Assembly: GCF_900155935.1 (NCBI RefSeq)
Contig: NZ_FTLW01000004.1
Span: forward strand, 248,001-312,000
Length of the DNA stretch: 64,000 nucleotides
Source: Solilutibacter tolerans
GTDB taxonomy: Bacteria; Pseudomonadota; Gammaproteobacteria; Xanthomonadales; Xanthomonadaceae
Reading direction: 5' to 3'
Each line of letters opens with the position of its first letter. The stretch's first letter is position 1. Of the stretch, positions 43,705 to 53,155 are shown one piece after another. The notes beneath the pieces are model-generated. The model worked only from the letters and a program-made list of their open reading frames with translations. It had not been told where the DNA came from and did no database searches. The translations under genes and the position numbers were made by a program.

Positions 43705-44763
43705 TCAGGCTTCGCCGCGCCAGCGACGCAGGCGGATGGCGGCGTAGATCATCGCCGCACCGGCCAGCGCACCGATCCAGAGCGAAGGCATGGTGAACAG
43801 ATGCAATCCACCGAGCACGCCATCCAGGCCGTACAAGGCATTCGGGCTATCGTCCAGGCGTTCAAAGTAATCCGTGCCTGCATATCCCAGCAGGTGGCTA
43901 CCCGGCCAAGCGCTGGTCAATGCGCGCGCCACGATGTGCTCCCAGAACCAGCCGTCGCCGTCGTTGCCACTGCTGAAGATACCGAACCACACCACCAGCA
44001 CGCCGGCCAGGATCGGTACCAACACCGCCCATAGGAACGGCTTGCTCTTGGCCCAGGCCGAGCACAGCATCAACCACCCGGCCGTCGGCAGTGCCCAGAA
44101 GGCATACACCGGCAACCAGCCAAATATGGCCATGAGCAGTTTCAACGGCTGGAGGTGCGCCCAGTAGATGGTGAACGGGTTGCCCCCATTGATGGCGATG
44201 AAAATGCTGAGCACGATGCCGGTTGCCAACATCACCGCGAACGCAATCAATGCTGCGGTGACCGGCGCAACGACCAGTGCGGTCAGCAACTTGCTCGTGA
44301 CAGTCAGGCCATCGGACACGGGCATCGACTTCCAGAACAGCACGCTACGGTCCTTGCGCTCGTCGTACAACGAGCCCAGTAGATAGAAGAACACCACGAA
44401 GCCAAACACGATCAGCGGCCACATCCCCGAGATCAAGGTGAAGCCGTTGACCACTTGCGCATACTGTTCAAGGTCTTTCGCGCTGGCCGAGGCGATCAAT
44501 TTGTCCCAGTCGACTTGCGAGAGCGGGATTTGCTGGCCTTCGAAATCCATCACTTTGGCGCCGTTGCGGCTGAGCATGAACTGACCGGTGCCGCCGCCGA
44601 GGATGGTGAACAACAGGAAGATCGCGCCGGTGATCAGCGGGGCCCACAGGAAGCCACCTTTGTTCTCCCAGAATTCGCGCTTGAGCAACCACTTAAGTTT
44701 GTGGGTTTGATGCGGCTGCGTTGCCTGCATGGGCGCGCGGGTTTCATTGACGATGGCGTTCAT
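43705..44763 (-). CDS. ABC-2 type permease of a YtrA-controlled transporter
   Basis: The membrane half of an ABC transporter. The 352-residue protein has a basic N-terminus (KLKWLLKREFWENKGGFLWAP), a first span near 38-58, a large extracytoplasmic loop, then about five more spans; SLYDERKDRSVLFWKSMPVSD between them is typical of ABC-2 permeases linked to GntR regulators. The ATG overlaps the ATPase stop by four bases. The substrate is unknown; related Bacillus systems answer cell-wall antibiotics. Confidence 0.87.
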   Translation of the reverse strand: MNAIVNETRAPMQATQPHQTHKLKWLLKREFWENKGGFLWAPLITGAIFLLFTILGGGTGQFMLSRNGAKVMDFEGQQIPLSQVDWDKLIASASAKDLEQYAQVVNGFTLISGMWPLIVFGFVVFFYLLGSLYDERKDRSVLFWKSMPVSDGLTVTSKLLTALVVAPVTAALIAFAVMLATGIVLSIFIAINGGNPFTIYWAHLQPLKLLMAIFGWLPVYAFWALPTAGWLMLCSAWAKSKPFLWAVLVPILAGVLVVWFGIFSSGNDGDGWFWEHIVARALTSAWPGSHLLGYAGTDYFERLDDSPNALYGLDGVLGGLHLFTMPSLWIGALAGAAMIYAAIRLRRWRGEA

Positions 44764-45620
44764 GCGTAGGTCCCCTTCATGGTGGCGACGAACAGATCGG
44801 CCAGGCCCGGGATGCGGGTTTCACCGAGTTCACGGAGTTGTTGTTGCGGGACGCCGTCAAACAGCATCACCGTCTTGCCGAACGCGAGGGCGCGCTCGTC
44901 GATGGGCTTGAGTGCACGTGCGGCCTCCAGCTTGTGACCATCGACCAGCACCTCCACATAACGCTCGCCCACGGCTTCCATCGGCGCGTCCAGTACGACT
45001 TTGCCGTCACGAATGAACATCACGTCGGTGAGAATGTGCTCGACTTCCTCGACTTGGTGGGTGGTGATGAGGATGGTTTTTTCCTCATCGAAGTAGTCTT
45101 CCAACAATCGCTGGTAGAACTGCTTTCGATACAGGATGTCGAGACCGAGCGTCGGCTCATCCAGCACCAGCAGGCGCGCGTCGATCGCCATGACCAGTGC
45201 GAGATGCAGCTGCACGATCATGCCCTTCGACATCTCCTTGACCTTCATCTCCGGGCGCAGCTGGGTATTGGCGATGAAGCGCTCGAAACGTTCACGCGAG
45301 AAGCGCGGATGCACGCCTTCGACGAAATCAGCAGCTTCACGCACGCGGATCCAGCGCGGCAGTACCGCGACATCGGCGATGAAGCAGACATCGTTCATCA
45401 GCTCATCGCGTTGGGTGCGAGGATCACGACCCAATACCTTCAAATCACCTTCGAAGGGGATGAGGCCCAAGATCGCTTTGAGCGCCGTGGTCTTGCCTGC
45501 GCCGTTAGGCCCGATCAAGCCAACGATGCGGCCTGCCGGGATCTGGAACGATGCGCCATCCAGCGCCCGCTTGTTCTTGTAGGCCTTGACCAGGCCCTGT
45601 GCAGTCACGACAGCGTTCAT
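44760..45620 (-). CDS. ABC transporter ATPase (YtrB-like)
   Basis: The 286-residue nucleotide-binding subunit has Walker A GPNGAGKTT (from 37), a signature altered to KEMSKGMIVQLHLALVM in place of LSGGQ, Walker B LLVLDEPTLGLD and the H-loop ITTHQVEEVE. The SKGM signature is common in YtrB-type ATPases. The ATG at 45620 overlaps the GntR stop and has GGGGAG in front; the ATG four codons upstream lies on the ribosome site itself. It pairs with the permease downstream. Confidence 0.9.
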   Translation of the reverse strand: MNAVVTAQGLVKAYKNKRALDGASFQIPAGRIVGLIGPNGAGKTTALKAILGLIPFEGDLKVLGRDPRTQRDELMNDVCFIADVAVLPRWIRVREAADFVEGVHPRFSRERFERFIANTQLRPEMKVKEMSKGMIVQLHLALVMAIDARLLVLDEPTLGLDILYRKQFYQRLLEDYFDEEKTILITTHQVEEVEHILTDVMFIRDGKVVLDAPMEAVGERYVEVLVDGHKLEAARALKPIDERALAFGKTVMLFDGVPQQQLRELGETRIPGLADLFVATMKGTYA

Positions 45621-45988
45621 GGTGCTCCCCATTTCTTAGAAGGATCGATCAACTCGGCCGGGTCCAGGCCCAGGCGTTCGATGCGCTCGCACACCTGCGG
45701 CCATTCCTCGGTCAGGAAACGCTGGCGTTCGCTCGACAAGAGCTGCTGCGGCGCGCCGTCCAGCACGAACATGCCCAGCCCGCGGCGTTTTTCCACCAGG
45801 CCTTCATCGGCCAGCTCCTGGAAGGCACGCGACACGGTGATCGGGTTGAGTTGGTATTCGGCGGCCACCGTCCTTACGGAGGGCAGGGCGTCGCCGGGTT
45901 TGAGCTGGCCGTCGATGATCATGGCTACAACACGTTCCTTGAGTTGGCGATAGATCGGGCTGCCGTCGCTCCATTGGATGGCTGTCAT
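45617..45988 (-). CDS. YtrA-type GntR family repressor
   Basis: A short GntR regulator of the YtrA subfamily: 123 residues with an N-terminal winged helix (PIYRQLKERVVAMIIDGQLKPGDALPSVRTVAAEYQLNP, about 11-50) and only a small helical C-terminus for dimerisation. Such proteins lack a large ligand domain and usually repress their own operon with an adjacent ABC transporter. A matching 24-bp palindrome lies over the predicted -10 of this operon. The ATG overlaps the small peptide gene by four bases. Confidence 0.92.
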   Translation of the reverse strand: MTAIQWSDGSPIYRQLKERVVAMIIDGQLKPGDALPSVRTVAAEYQLNPITVSRAFQELADEGLVEKRRGLGMFVLDGAPQQLLSSERQRFLTEEWPQVCERIERLGLDPAELIDPSKKWGAP

Positions 45989-46203
45989 GGCATCAGGCTC
46001 CGGGGAATCAGGGTGAAATGGCTGTTATGGCGTTTGCGGGCCGGCTTGTGCTGCTTGCCGTGGGCGGCATCTGCGCGGCGCTCATGGCTGGCGGTTTGGG
46101 CGTAGGCGGAGGGCTCGGGCAGCACCAGCATCGCCAACCCGACGAGGAGCAGGGGTAGTGCGAGCATCGGCAGGATCACCTGGGCGGGGCGATGGCGTCG
46201 CAT
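45985..46203 (-). CDS. Small secreted basic peptide, first gene of the YtrA/ABC operon
   Basis: I recognise no family. The 72-residue product has a hydrophobic segment (about 9-28) followed by PSAYAQ, which looks like a signal peptide with cleavage after AYA (residue 35). The remaining 37 residues are very basic and His-rich (HERRADAAHGKQHKPARKRH). If the segment is not cut, it would be a single-span membrane protein. GGAG is six bases before the ATG, the stop overlaps gntR, and the promoter is strong, so it is very likely a real gene. Its role is open. Confidence 0.8.
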   Translation of the reverse strand: MRRHRPAQVILPMLALPLLLVGLAMLVLPEPSAYAQTASHERRADAAHGKQHKPARKRHNSHFTLIPRSLMP

Positions 46204-46228
46204 GGCGTTCTCCGTGTTCTGGGTGAGT

Positions 46229-46252
46229 GGTGTTGTATGTAACTATAACACC
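46229..46252. promoter_or_regulatory. 24-bp palindrome, predicted YtrA/GntR operator
   Basis: GGTGTTGTA and TATAACACC form a near-perfect palindrome (8 of 9 positions) with a 6-bp centre. It overlaps the -10 of the operon promoter, so a bound repressor would block RNA polymerase. The call rests on symmetry and position next to the gntR operon. Confidence 0.72.
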
Positions 46253-46269
46253 AAAACAGAGGCCGTCAA
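46242..46269 (-). promoter_or_regulatory. Promoter of the peptide-gntR-ABC operon
   Basis: On the minus strand TTGACG (46269-46264) and TATAGT (46247-46242) are 16 bp apart, each a 5/6 match to the sigma-70 consensus. The start point would fall about 30 nt before the small peptide gene. Confidence 0.75.
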
Positions 46270-46393
46270 TACCCGCCAACCCAACTAAAGACCTATATGG
46301 GGCGCATGGCTGCGCTGTCCCGGCTGCAGAACGCCAGCTGAAGCCAGCCAAGGGTTTATTGCCGGCAGGCCGAAGGCCCGCGACAATGGTGGG

Positions 46394-47320
46394 ATGACTT
46401 CGAACCTGAAACGCTGGGCCCGTTGGCCCGTAATCGGCCTGATGACATTGACGATGTTGGCAGGCATGGCGCACGCGCAGTCGGTCAGGCCTTTGGCGAA
46501 CGAGCGCGAGAAGATCAGTTACATGATCGGCATGGATGTCGGCAATTCCCTGCAGTCGGTGGCTGACGACATCGACATGGCTGCTTTCGAAAAGTCGGTG
46601 CGCAATGGTTTGGCGGGTGGCGAACCGATGCTGCAAGACGCGCAAGCGAAGGCAGCGGGTGTCGCGCTTATGCAGCGCATACAGGCACGCAAAGCGGGCA
46701 ACAACGACAAGTTGCCGGCGATTTCGCGTGACCACGCAGGTTTGCTGGTGGGCGCGGATGTCGGTCGCAACCTGCAACCAATTGCCGAAGAAATCGAAGT
46801 GCCTTCATTCATGCGCGGCGTGCGCGTGGTGCTGGATAAAGGCAAGCCATTGATTGATGCCGACGAGGCGAGCACGCTGCGCACTGCCTTTGCACAGCGC
46901 CAGCAGCAACGCGCTGCACAAGTGGGCGAGCGTAATGCTGCCGACGGTGCCGCTTTCCTGGCAGCGAACAAGTCGAAGAAGGGCGTGATCACCACGCGCT
47001 CCGGCCTGCAATACCAGGTGATTCGTGCCGGTTCCGGCGAACGCCCGATGCCTGGCAGCAAGGTCAAGGTCAACTACGAAGGCCGTCTGCCGAATGGCAA
47101 GGTGTTCGACAGCTCTTACCAGCGCGGCGAACCCGCCGACTTCCCGTTGTCGTCGGTGATCCCGGGCTGGCGCGAGGGCGTGACTCTTATGCCGGTCGGC
47201 GCGAAGTATCGTTTCTGGGTGCCAGGCGATCTTGCCTATGGCAAGCGTGGCTCACCGCCCAACATCGGACCGAACCAAGTGTTGGTGTTCGATGTCGAAT
47301 TGATGGAAGTCCTGAAATAA
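46394..47320 (+). CDS. Periplasmic FKBP-type isomerase with duplicated N-domain
   Basis: A peptidyl-prolyl isomerase of the FkpA/Mip group. The 308-residue precursor has a signal peptide (cleavage after AHA, 28) and a C-terminal FKBP domain (about 200-308) with VKVNYEGRLPNGKVFDSS, VIPGWREGVTLMPVGAKYRFWVPGDLAYG and LVFDVELMEV. The N-terminal dimerisation region seems doubled: unit 39-100 (MIGMDVGNSLQSVADDIDM) and unit 112-176 (LVGADVGRNLQPIAEEIEV) align. It probably helps outer-membrane or secreted proteins fold. Confidence 0.9.
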   Translation: MTSNLKRWARWPVIGLMTLTMLAGMAHAQSVRPLANEREKISYMIGMDVGNSLQSVADDIDMAAFEKSVRNGLAGGEPMLQDAQAKAAGVALMQRIQARKAGNNDKLPAISRDHAGLLVGADVGRNLQPIAEEIEVPSFMRGVRVVLDKGKPLIDADEASTLRTAFAQRQQQRAAQVGERNAADGAAFLAANKSKKGVITTRSGLQYQVIRAGSGERPMPGSKVKVNYEGRLPNGKVFDSSYQRGEPADFPLSSVIPGWREGVTLMPVGAKYRFWVPGDLAYGKRGSPPNIGPNQVLVFDVELMEVLK

Positions 47321-47400
47321 CCTCGCGTTGTCTCAGCCCATTCGCACAGCCAGTCATTGAACCTGGCTGCTTTCCAAGTATTTCCTTCTGGAGTTCCCGT

Positions 47401-48177
47401 ATGAAATCGCGTACCACTATTGCTGTTTCCGCGCTGGCCGCGGCCATCGCCCTTGTCGGTTGCAACAAGCCGGCCGATGGAGCTGCCAAGACCGATGCTG
47501 CCAAGACGGAAGAGGCGGGCGCCGATAAGAAGATCGCGGGCCTGAAGGACGAGAAAGAGCAGATCAGCTACATGGTCGGCATGGACGTCGCCAAAATGCT
47601 CGAACCGGCCAAGGACGAAGTGGATTTCGCCACGGTCACCAAGGCCATGAAGGATGTGCTCGAGGGCAAGAAGGTGCTGCTGACCGAAGAGCAGGCGAAT
47701 GAAATCCGCGAAACCTTCAGCCAGAAGATGCAGGCCAAGAAGCTCGCCGAAATGATGGCCGATGCCAAGAAGAACGCCGATGAAGGCAAGAAGTTCCTAG
47801 CGGAGAACGGCAAGAAGCCGGGCGTTGTGACCACGCAGTCGGGTCTGCAGTATCAGGTCATCAGCGAAGGCAAGGGTGCCAAGCCCGGCGCTGGCGATGC
47901 AGTCAAGGTTACCTACAAAGGCACCTTGCTGGATGGCAAGGAATTCGACAGCACCGAGGCTCATGGTGGCGAGCCGGCCGTGCTACCGCTCGATCGCGTG
48001 ATCCCGGGCTGGGCCGAAGGTATCCGCCTGATGCCGGTCGGCAGCAAGTACAAGTTCTGGATTCCGTCCAACCTCGGTTATGGCGAGCAAGTGCTGCCGG
48101 GTGCGCCGTTCCCGCCGAATGCCACGCTGGTGTTTGATGTGGAGCTTCTGGAAATCGTCAAGGCCCCGAAGGGCTGA
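47401..48177 (+). CDS. Lipoprotein FKBP-type isomerase (FkpA/Mip-like)
   Basis: A 258-residue relative of the preceding gene. It has a lipoprotein signal ending LVGC (C21), an Ala/Lys-rich spacer, a single N-domain (about 48-135, EQISYMVGMDVAKM) with a long charged helix, and a full FKBP domain (about 148-253) with VKVTYKGTLLDGKEFDST, VIPGWAEGIRLMPVGSKYKFWIPSNLGYGE and VFDVELLEI. Mip proteins of this form sit on the outer membrane in several pathogens. It begins 80 bp after its paralogue and could be transcribed separately. Confidence 0.92.
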   Translation: MKSRTTIAVSALAAAIALVGCNKPADGAAKTDAAKTEEAGADKKIAGLKDEKEQISYMVGMDVAKMLEPAKDEVDFATVTKAMKDVLEGKKVLLTEEQANEIRETFSQKMQAKKLAEMMADAKKNADEGKKFLAENGKKPGVVTTQSGLQYQVISEGKGAKPGAGDAVKVTYKGTLLDGKEFDSTEAHGGEPAVLPLDRVIPGWAEGIRLMPVGSKYKFWIPSNLGYGEQVLPGAPFPPNATLVFDVELLEIVKAPKG

Positions 48178-48230
48178 ACCACTTCGTTGCGATGACAGTG
48201 ATGAAGCTGTCATCTGTTTGAAGCACACTG

Positions 48231-48254
48231 CGACTGCCGCCGATGCGGCAGTCG
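48231..48254 (+). terminator. Terminator-like hairpin between the FKBP gene and ugd
   Basis: A perfect 10-bp stem (CGACTGCCGC / GCGGCAGTCG) with a CGAT loop is followed by TCGTTTC. A smaller hairpin (GATGACAG / CTGTCATC, 48191-48214) stands just before it. Together they probably end the FKBP transcript; the end is 18 bp from the ugd start. Confidence 0.65.
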
Positions 48255-48272
48255 TCGTTTCAGGAGGCAGCA

Positions 48273-49622
48273 ATGCGCGTTTCGATCTTCGGCACTGGCT
48301 ATGTGGGGCTTGTCACTGGCACGTGCCTGGCGGAAGTCGGGCACCAAGTCGTATGCGTGGATGTGGATGCTGCCAAGGTGCGAGGCTTGGAAGAGGGCGT
48401 GGTGCCGATTTACGAGCCCGGACTGACGCCGATGGTGAAGGCCAACCATGCCGCGGGGCGCTTGCGTTTCACCACCGATGCCGCCGATGCTCTCGACTTT
48501 GGTGAGGTGATCTTCATCGCCGTGGGCACGCCGCCGGATGAGGATGGCAGCGCTGACCTGCAATACGTCCTGGCCGTAGCGCGCAGCATCGGGGAGCACA
48601 TGCAGCGCCCCTCCGTCGTCGTCAATAAATCAACAGTGCCGGTGGGCACTGCCGACAAGGTCCGCGCCGCCATTAGCGAAGCACTGGCGAATCGCGGCAT
48701 CGACATTCCTTTTCAGGTTGTGTCCAACCCGGAGTTCCTGAAAGAGGGCGATGCCATCAATGACTGCATGCGTCCGGACCGGATCGTTGTCGGTGCGCAG
48801 GACGAGGATGCGGTTGCGATGATGCGTCGACTGTATGCGCCGTTCAACCGCAATCACGATCGCATGATGACGATGGACGTGCGCTCTGCCGAGCTCACCA
48901 AGTACGCCGCCAATGCAATGTTGGCGACGAAGATTTCCTTCATGAACGAGATCGCCAACATCGCGGAAAAAGTCGGGGCGGATGTCGAGATGGTGCGCAA
49001 AGGTATCGGCTCGGACCCGCGTATCGGTTGGCATTTCATCTATCCAGGTGCAGGCTACGGCGGATCGTGCTTTCCGAAGGATGTGCAGGCGCTAACACGG
49101 ACAGCTTCGCAATATGGATACCAGGCACGCGTGTTGGATGCGGTCGAAGCGGTCAATGATGCGCAGAAAGGCCATCTGTTTGAATTGATGTTGCGCCATT
49201 ACGGCAACGCCGAAGCCCTGCGCGGCAAGACCATCGCAGTCTGGGGGTTGGCATTCAAACCCAATACCGACGACATGCGCGAGGCCTCCAGTCGCCGTTT
49301 ACTGGCTCAATTGTGGGAAGCGGGTGCCCGCGTCCGCGCGTTTGACCCAGAAGCGCGCGATGAGTCGCGCCGCATTTTTGGCGAGCGGAGCGATTTGGTG
49401 TTGTGCGACAGCGCTGATGCTGCCCTCGAAGGTGCCGATGCCTTGGCCGTGGTTACGGAGTGGAAGCAATTCCGCAGCCCCGACTTCGCCATGCTCAAGC
49501 GAAAATTGTCCGATGCAGTGGTGTTTGACGGACGCAATCTTTACGAGCCGATCGATGTTGAAACACAGGGGTTGGCTTATTGGGGCATCGGGCGCGGCCG
49601 ATCTGTCAAAATAGACGCATGA
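48273..49622 (+). CDS. ugd: UDP-glucose 6-dehydrogenase
   Basis: Ugd oxidises UDP-glucose twice to UDP-glucuronate, a precursor of capsule, exopolysaccharide and lipid A sugars. The 449-residue protein has the NAD site [50 protein letters not shown] and the catalytic C266 in [12 protein letters not shown], then [21 protein letters not shown] precedes the ATG at 48273, which settles the start over the longer frame. slyX overlaps its end (ATGA). No polysaccharide cluster is nearby. Confidence 0.96.
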   Translation: MRVSIFGTGYVGLVTGTCLAEVGHQVVCVDVDAAKVRGLEEGVVPIYEPGLTPMVKANHAAGRLRFTTDAADALDFGEVIFIAVGTPPDEDGSADLQYVLAVARSIGEHMQRPSVVVNKSTVPVGTADKVRAAISEALANRGIDIPFQVVSNPEFLKEGDAINDCMRPDRIVVGAQDEDAVAMMRRLYAPFNRNHDRMMTMDVRSAELTKYAANAMLATKISFMNEIANIAEKVGADVEMVRKGIGSDPRIGWHFIYPGAGYGGSCFPKDVQALTRTASQYGYQARVLDAVEAVNDAQKGHLFELMLRHYGNAEALRGKTIAVWGLAFKPNTDDMREASSRRLLAQLWEAGARVRAFDPEARDESRRIFGERSDLVLCDSADAALEGADALAVVTEWKQFRSPDFAMLKRKLSDAVVFDGRNLYEPIDVETQGLAYWGIGRGRSVKIDA

Positions 49623-49831
49623 ACGACCCTTCTCGCATCGACGAACTCGAATCGCGCGTTGCCTTCCAGGAGCATGCGCTCAACGAATTGAGTGACGCCT
49701 TGGCTGATGCTCGTGCTGAAATCGCCCGGCACACGCTGCTGTTGACCAAGGTGGTCGAAGAGTTGAGGTCCAACCGCGGCGCCGGTGTCACCATCGATGC
49801 CGCAGACGAGCCACCACCACCTCATTACTGA
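49619..49831 (+). CDS. slyX: SlyX family protein
   Basis: SlyX is a small coiled-coil protein of unknown role. The 70-residue product has the family pattern: [23 protein letters not shown], a heptad coiled coil to about residue 50, and the Pro-rich end PPPPHY. The ATG overlaps the ugd stop by four bases. Confidence 0.9.
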   Translation: MNDPSRIDELESRVAFQEHALNELSDALADARAEIARHTLLLTKVVEELRSNRGAGVTIDAADEPPPPHY

Positions 49832-49849
49832 TTTGCCTGTAACGCTTCC

Positions 49850-50446
49850 ATGACTGATTCCTTGCGCGACCAACTTCTCGGCCTAGGCTTCAAGCCTGCG
49901 CCCAAACCCGAGCGCCAGCTCCGCAATAAGCCGAGCCCGCACAAATCTGGTAAGGCGCCTGCTGCCAAACAAGGTGCCGCTACCGGGCAAAAGAAGCCAC
50001 ATCACACCAAGCCAAGTGCGAGCGAAATGGATCTGGGCAAGGCCTATGCGATTCGTGCGCAGCGCGAAAAGGAAGAACGCATCGAGGCCGAAAAACAGAA
50101 ACAGGAAACCGCACGTCTTCGTCGCGAGGCGCGCGCAAAGCTGGCCGTGTTCCTTGAGGGCAAGACCTTGAACCTGGAAGCGGCTGACATCGCCCGCCAT
50201 TTCGAATACGGCGGCAAGATTAAGCGCATCTATGTCACGGCCGACCAGCTCAAGGCGCTCAATGCTGGCGAGCTGGGTGTGCTACAACAGAATGGTCGCT
50301 ATCTCTTGGTCACCGCCGCGATCTTGGCCGAGGCGGAGGCGATTTTTGCTGAAGCCGTCGCCCTCAAAGTGGATCCAAACGTGCCTGCCGAAGCCGACCC
50401 TTACGGTGACCCGCAATACCAAGTGCCCGACGATCTGGTTTGGTGA
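49850..50446 (+). CDS. yaiL: YaiL family (DUF2058) nucleoprotein
   Basis: A DUF2058 protein similar to E. coli YaiL, reported as polynucleotide-associated; the role is unknown. The 198-residue protein starts MTDSLRDQLLGLGFKPAPKPE, has a Lys-rich disordered region (20-60), a charged coiled coil (AYAIRAQREKEERIEAEKQK) and a globular C-terminus (HFEYGGKIKRIYVTADQLKAL) that ends in a DDLVW motif. It lies 18 bp after slyX. A small imperfect hairpin (CCGGGCC / GGCCGG, 50450-50467) fills the gap to the converging metH2. Confidence 0.9.
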   Translation: MTDSLRDQLLGLGFKPAPKPERQLRNKPSPHKSGKAPAAKQGAATGQKKPHHTKPSASEMDLGKAYAIRAQREKEERIEAEKQKQETARLRREARAKLAVFLEGKTLNLEAADIARHFEYGGKIKRIYVTADQLKALNAGELGVLQQNGRYLLVTAAILAEAEAIFAEAVALKVDPNVPAEADPYGDPQYQVPDDLVW

Positions 50447-50467
50447 TCGCCGGGCCCTGATGGCCGG

Positions 50468-53155
50468 TTATTCCGGGTCGTAATCCAAATTGGCTGCCAG
50501 CAAGCGTTCGGCCTGCGCCAGGCTGATGCCTTTGCGCCTGGCATAGTCCTCGGTTTGCTCCTTCGACACCCGCCCGACGACGAAGTATTGGCTTTTCGGG
50601 TGGCTGAAATACCAACCTGAGACGGATGCCGCAGGAAGCATCGCGAAGTTGTCGGTCAGCGTCATTTTCGTGCTGTCGGTGGCTGACAACAGTCGGAACA
50701 AGGTTGCCTTCTCGCTGTGCTCAGGACAGGCCGGATAGCCTGGGGCAGGGCGGATGCCGCGATATTTTTCGTCGATGATGTCTTCGACGCTAAGTGATTC
50801 GTCAACTTCGTAACCCCAGAACTCGGTGCGCACGCGCTGGTGCAGGCGCTCGGCCAGGGTTTCGGCCAGACGATCGGCGAGCGACTTCAGCAAGATCGCG
50901 TTGTAGTCATCGTGGTCCGCTTCGAAACGGGCCACGCGCTCATCGATATCGCCGCCCGCCGTGCATGCGAATGCACCGATCCAGTCGGATTTGCCGCTCT
51001 CGACAGGCGCGATGAAATCGGCCAGGCAGAAATCAGGTCGTTCGGCCGGCTTGTCCACTTGCTGACGCAGGAAGTGCAAAGTGGTGTTGCCATCTGCGGT
51101 CTCGACATCCACATCATCTCCGCGTGACTGTGCCGGGAACAAACCAATGACGCCGCGCGCGGTCAGCCACTTCTCATCCACGATGCGCTTGAGCATGGTC
51201 TGTGCATCGTTGAAAAGCGAGGTGGCGTGTTCACCCACGACTTCATCGGTGAGGATGTCCGGATAACGGCCAGCCAACTCCCACGCGTTGAAAAATGGCA
51301 CCCAATCGATCAACGGCACCAACTCATCCAACGGATATTCGTCGAACACGTGGATACCTGGTCGCATGGGCGCCGGCGGCGTGTAGTTGTCCCAGCCGCC
51401 GTCAAATTTTTGCCCGCGTGCCTTGGTAAGCGAGACGAGACGTTTGGCATCGCCACGATTCTTGTGGCGCTCGCGAATTTCGGCGAAGTCACGGTCGTTG
51501 GCCGCAACGAAATTGGTGCGCAAGTCGGCTGAGACCAGCGACTGCGCCACGTTTACAGCGCGACTGGCGTCCTTCACCCAGATCGTCGGCGCATCATAGT
51601 GCGGGTCTATCTTGAGCGCGGTGTGCGCACGCGAAGTCGTTGCGCCACCGATCATCAGCGGCATCGAAAAACCTTGGCGCTTCATTTCCTTGGCGACGTG
51701 GCTCATTTCTTCGAGCGACGGCGTGATGAGGCCGGAGAGACCGATAAGGTCGGCATTCTCTTCGCGGGCGCGATCCAGGATGGTTTGGGCGGGTACCATC
51801 ACCCCAAGATCAACGACCTCGAAGTTGTTGCAGGCCAGCACCACGCCGACGATGTTCTTGCCTATGTCATGCACATCACCCTTGACCGTCGCCATGATGA
51901 CCTTGCCGTTGTTCTTGCCGACATCGCCTGTGCGGAGCTTTTCCTCCTCGATATAAGGCAGTAGGTGCGCGACCGCCTTCTTCATAACGCGGGCGGACTT
52001 CACCACCTGGGGCAGGAACATCTTGCCTGCACCAAACAAGTCACCAACTACATTCATGCCGTCCATCAATGGACCTTCGATGACATCGAGCGGACGCTTG
52101 GCTTCCAGGCGTGCGTCTTCGGTGTCTTCGACGATCCATTGGTCGATGCCGTGAACCAGCGCATGCGATAGCCGTGATGCCACGGGCTGCTCGCGCCAGC
52201 GCAGGTCTTCGACCTTCTTCTCGCCCTTCTTGCCCTTGAATTTGTCGGCGATCTCCAGCAAACGCTCGGTGCCGTCGCCGCGTCGATTGAGCACTACGTC
52301 TTCCACGCGCTCGCGCAGTTCGGTGTCCAGATCGTCATACAGAGGCAGGGCACCGGCGTTGACGATGCCCATGTCCATGCCGGCCTTGATCGCGTGGTAC
52401 AGGAAGACCACGTGGATGGCTTGGCGAACCGGCTCGTTACCGCGGAAGGAGAAACTGACGTTCGACACGCCGCCCGAGATATGGCTGTATGGATGTCGCT
52501 TCTTCAACTCACGACAGGCTTCGATGAAGGCGACCGCGTAATCGTCGTGTTCCTCGATGCCAGTGGCGATCGCGAACACGTTGGGGTCGAAGATGATGTC
52601 TTCGGGCGGGAAGCCGATTTCCTCGGTCAGCAATTTGTAGGCGCGCGTACAGATCTCGACCTTTCGCTCGATCGTATCGGCCTGGCCATTCTCATCGAAG
52701 GCCATCACCACGACCGCCGCGCCGTAGCGGCGAACCAGACGCGCCTGGCGCAGAAATTCTTCTTCGCCTTCCTTCATTGAGATCGAGTTGACGATGCCTT
52801 TGCCTTGCAGGCACTTCAGCCCAGCTTCGATCACGCTCCACTTGGAGGAGTCCACCATCACCGGGATGCGCGCGATGTCGGGCTCGGCGGCCATCAGGTT
52901 GAGGAAGGTGACCATGGCCTTTTCGGAATCGAGCAGGCCTTCGTCCATGTTGACGTCGATGACTTGTGCGCCGTTCTCGACTTGTTGACGCGCGACCACG
53001 AGCGCATCGTCGTAGCGGCCTTCCAGGATCATCTTCTTGAACTGCGCACTGCCGGTGACATTGGTGCGCTCACCCACGTTGATGAAGTTCAACTGTGGTG
53101 TCACCACCAAGGGCTCGAGGCCGGACAGGCGGGTGTAGCGTTGCAACTCGGTCAT
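50468..53155 (-). CDS. metH2: MetH part 2: folate, cobalamin and activation domains of methionine synthase
   Basis: This carries the rest of cobalamin-dependent methionine synthase: the methyltetrahydrofolate domain (from [18 protein letters not shown]), the B12 cap and Rossmann domains with the cobalamin histidine in GDVHDIGKN (about 425-433), and the SAM-binding reactivation domain ending in [20 protein letters not shown]-type sequence and [25 protein letters not shown]. Start [16 protein letters not shown] at 53155 overlaps the metH1 stop by four bases. E. coli MetH is a single 1227-residue chain; here the break falls in the linker between the homocysteine and folate domains. Confidence 0.95.
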   Translation of the reverse strand: MTELQRYTRLSGLEPLVVTPQLNFINVGERTNVTGSAQFKKMILEGRYDDALVVARQQVENGAQVIDVNMDEGLLDSEKAMVTFLNLMAAEPDIARIPVMVDSSKWSVIEAGLKCLQGKGIVNSISMKEGEEEFLRQARLVRRYGAAVVVMAFDENGQADTIERKVEICTRAYKLLTEEIGFPPEDIIFDPNVFAIATGIEEHDDYAVAFIEACRELKKRHPYSHISGGVSNVSFSFRGNEPVRQAIHVVFLYHAIKAGMDMGIVNAGALPLYDDLDTELRERVEDVVLNRRGDGTERLLEIADKFKGKKGEKKVEDLRWREQPVASRLSHALVHGIDQWIVEDTEDARLEAKRPLDVIEGPLMDGMNVVGDLFGAGKMFLPQVVKSARVMKKAVAHLLPYIEEEKLRTGDVGKNNGKVIMATVKGDVHDIGKNIVGVVLACNNFEVVDLGVMVPAQTILDRAREENADLIGLSGLITPSLEEMSHVAKEMKRQGFSMPLMIGGATTSRAHTALKIDPHYDAPTIWVKDASRAVNVAQSLVSADLRTNFVAANDRDFAEIRERHKNRGDAKRLVSLTKARGQKFDGGWDNYTPPAPMRPGIHVFDEYPLDELVPLIDWVPFFNAWELAGRYPDILTDEVVGEHATSLFNDAQTMLKRIVDEKWLTARGVIGLFPAQSRGDDVDVETADGNTTLHFLRQQVDKPAERPDFCLADFIAPVESGKSDWIGAFACTAGGDIDERVARFEADHDDYNAILLKSLADRLAETLAERLHQRVRTEFWGYEVDESLSVEDIIDEKYRGIRPAPGYPACPEHSEKATLFRLLSATDSTKMTLTDNFAMLPAASVSGWYFSHPKSQYFVVGRVSKEQTEDYARRKGISLAQAERLLAANLDYDPE

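Noticed and set aside
46270-46393. Possible tRNA or small RNA upstream of the first FKBP gene
   Set aside because: Some short inverted repeats are present but I could not fold a cloverleaf or find a promoter-terminator pair; it is best left as a leader region.
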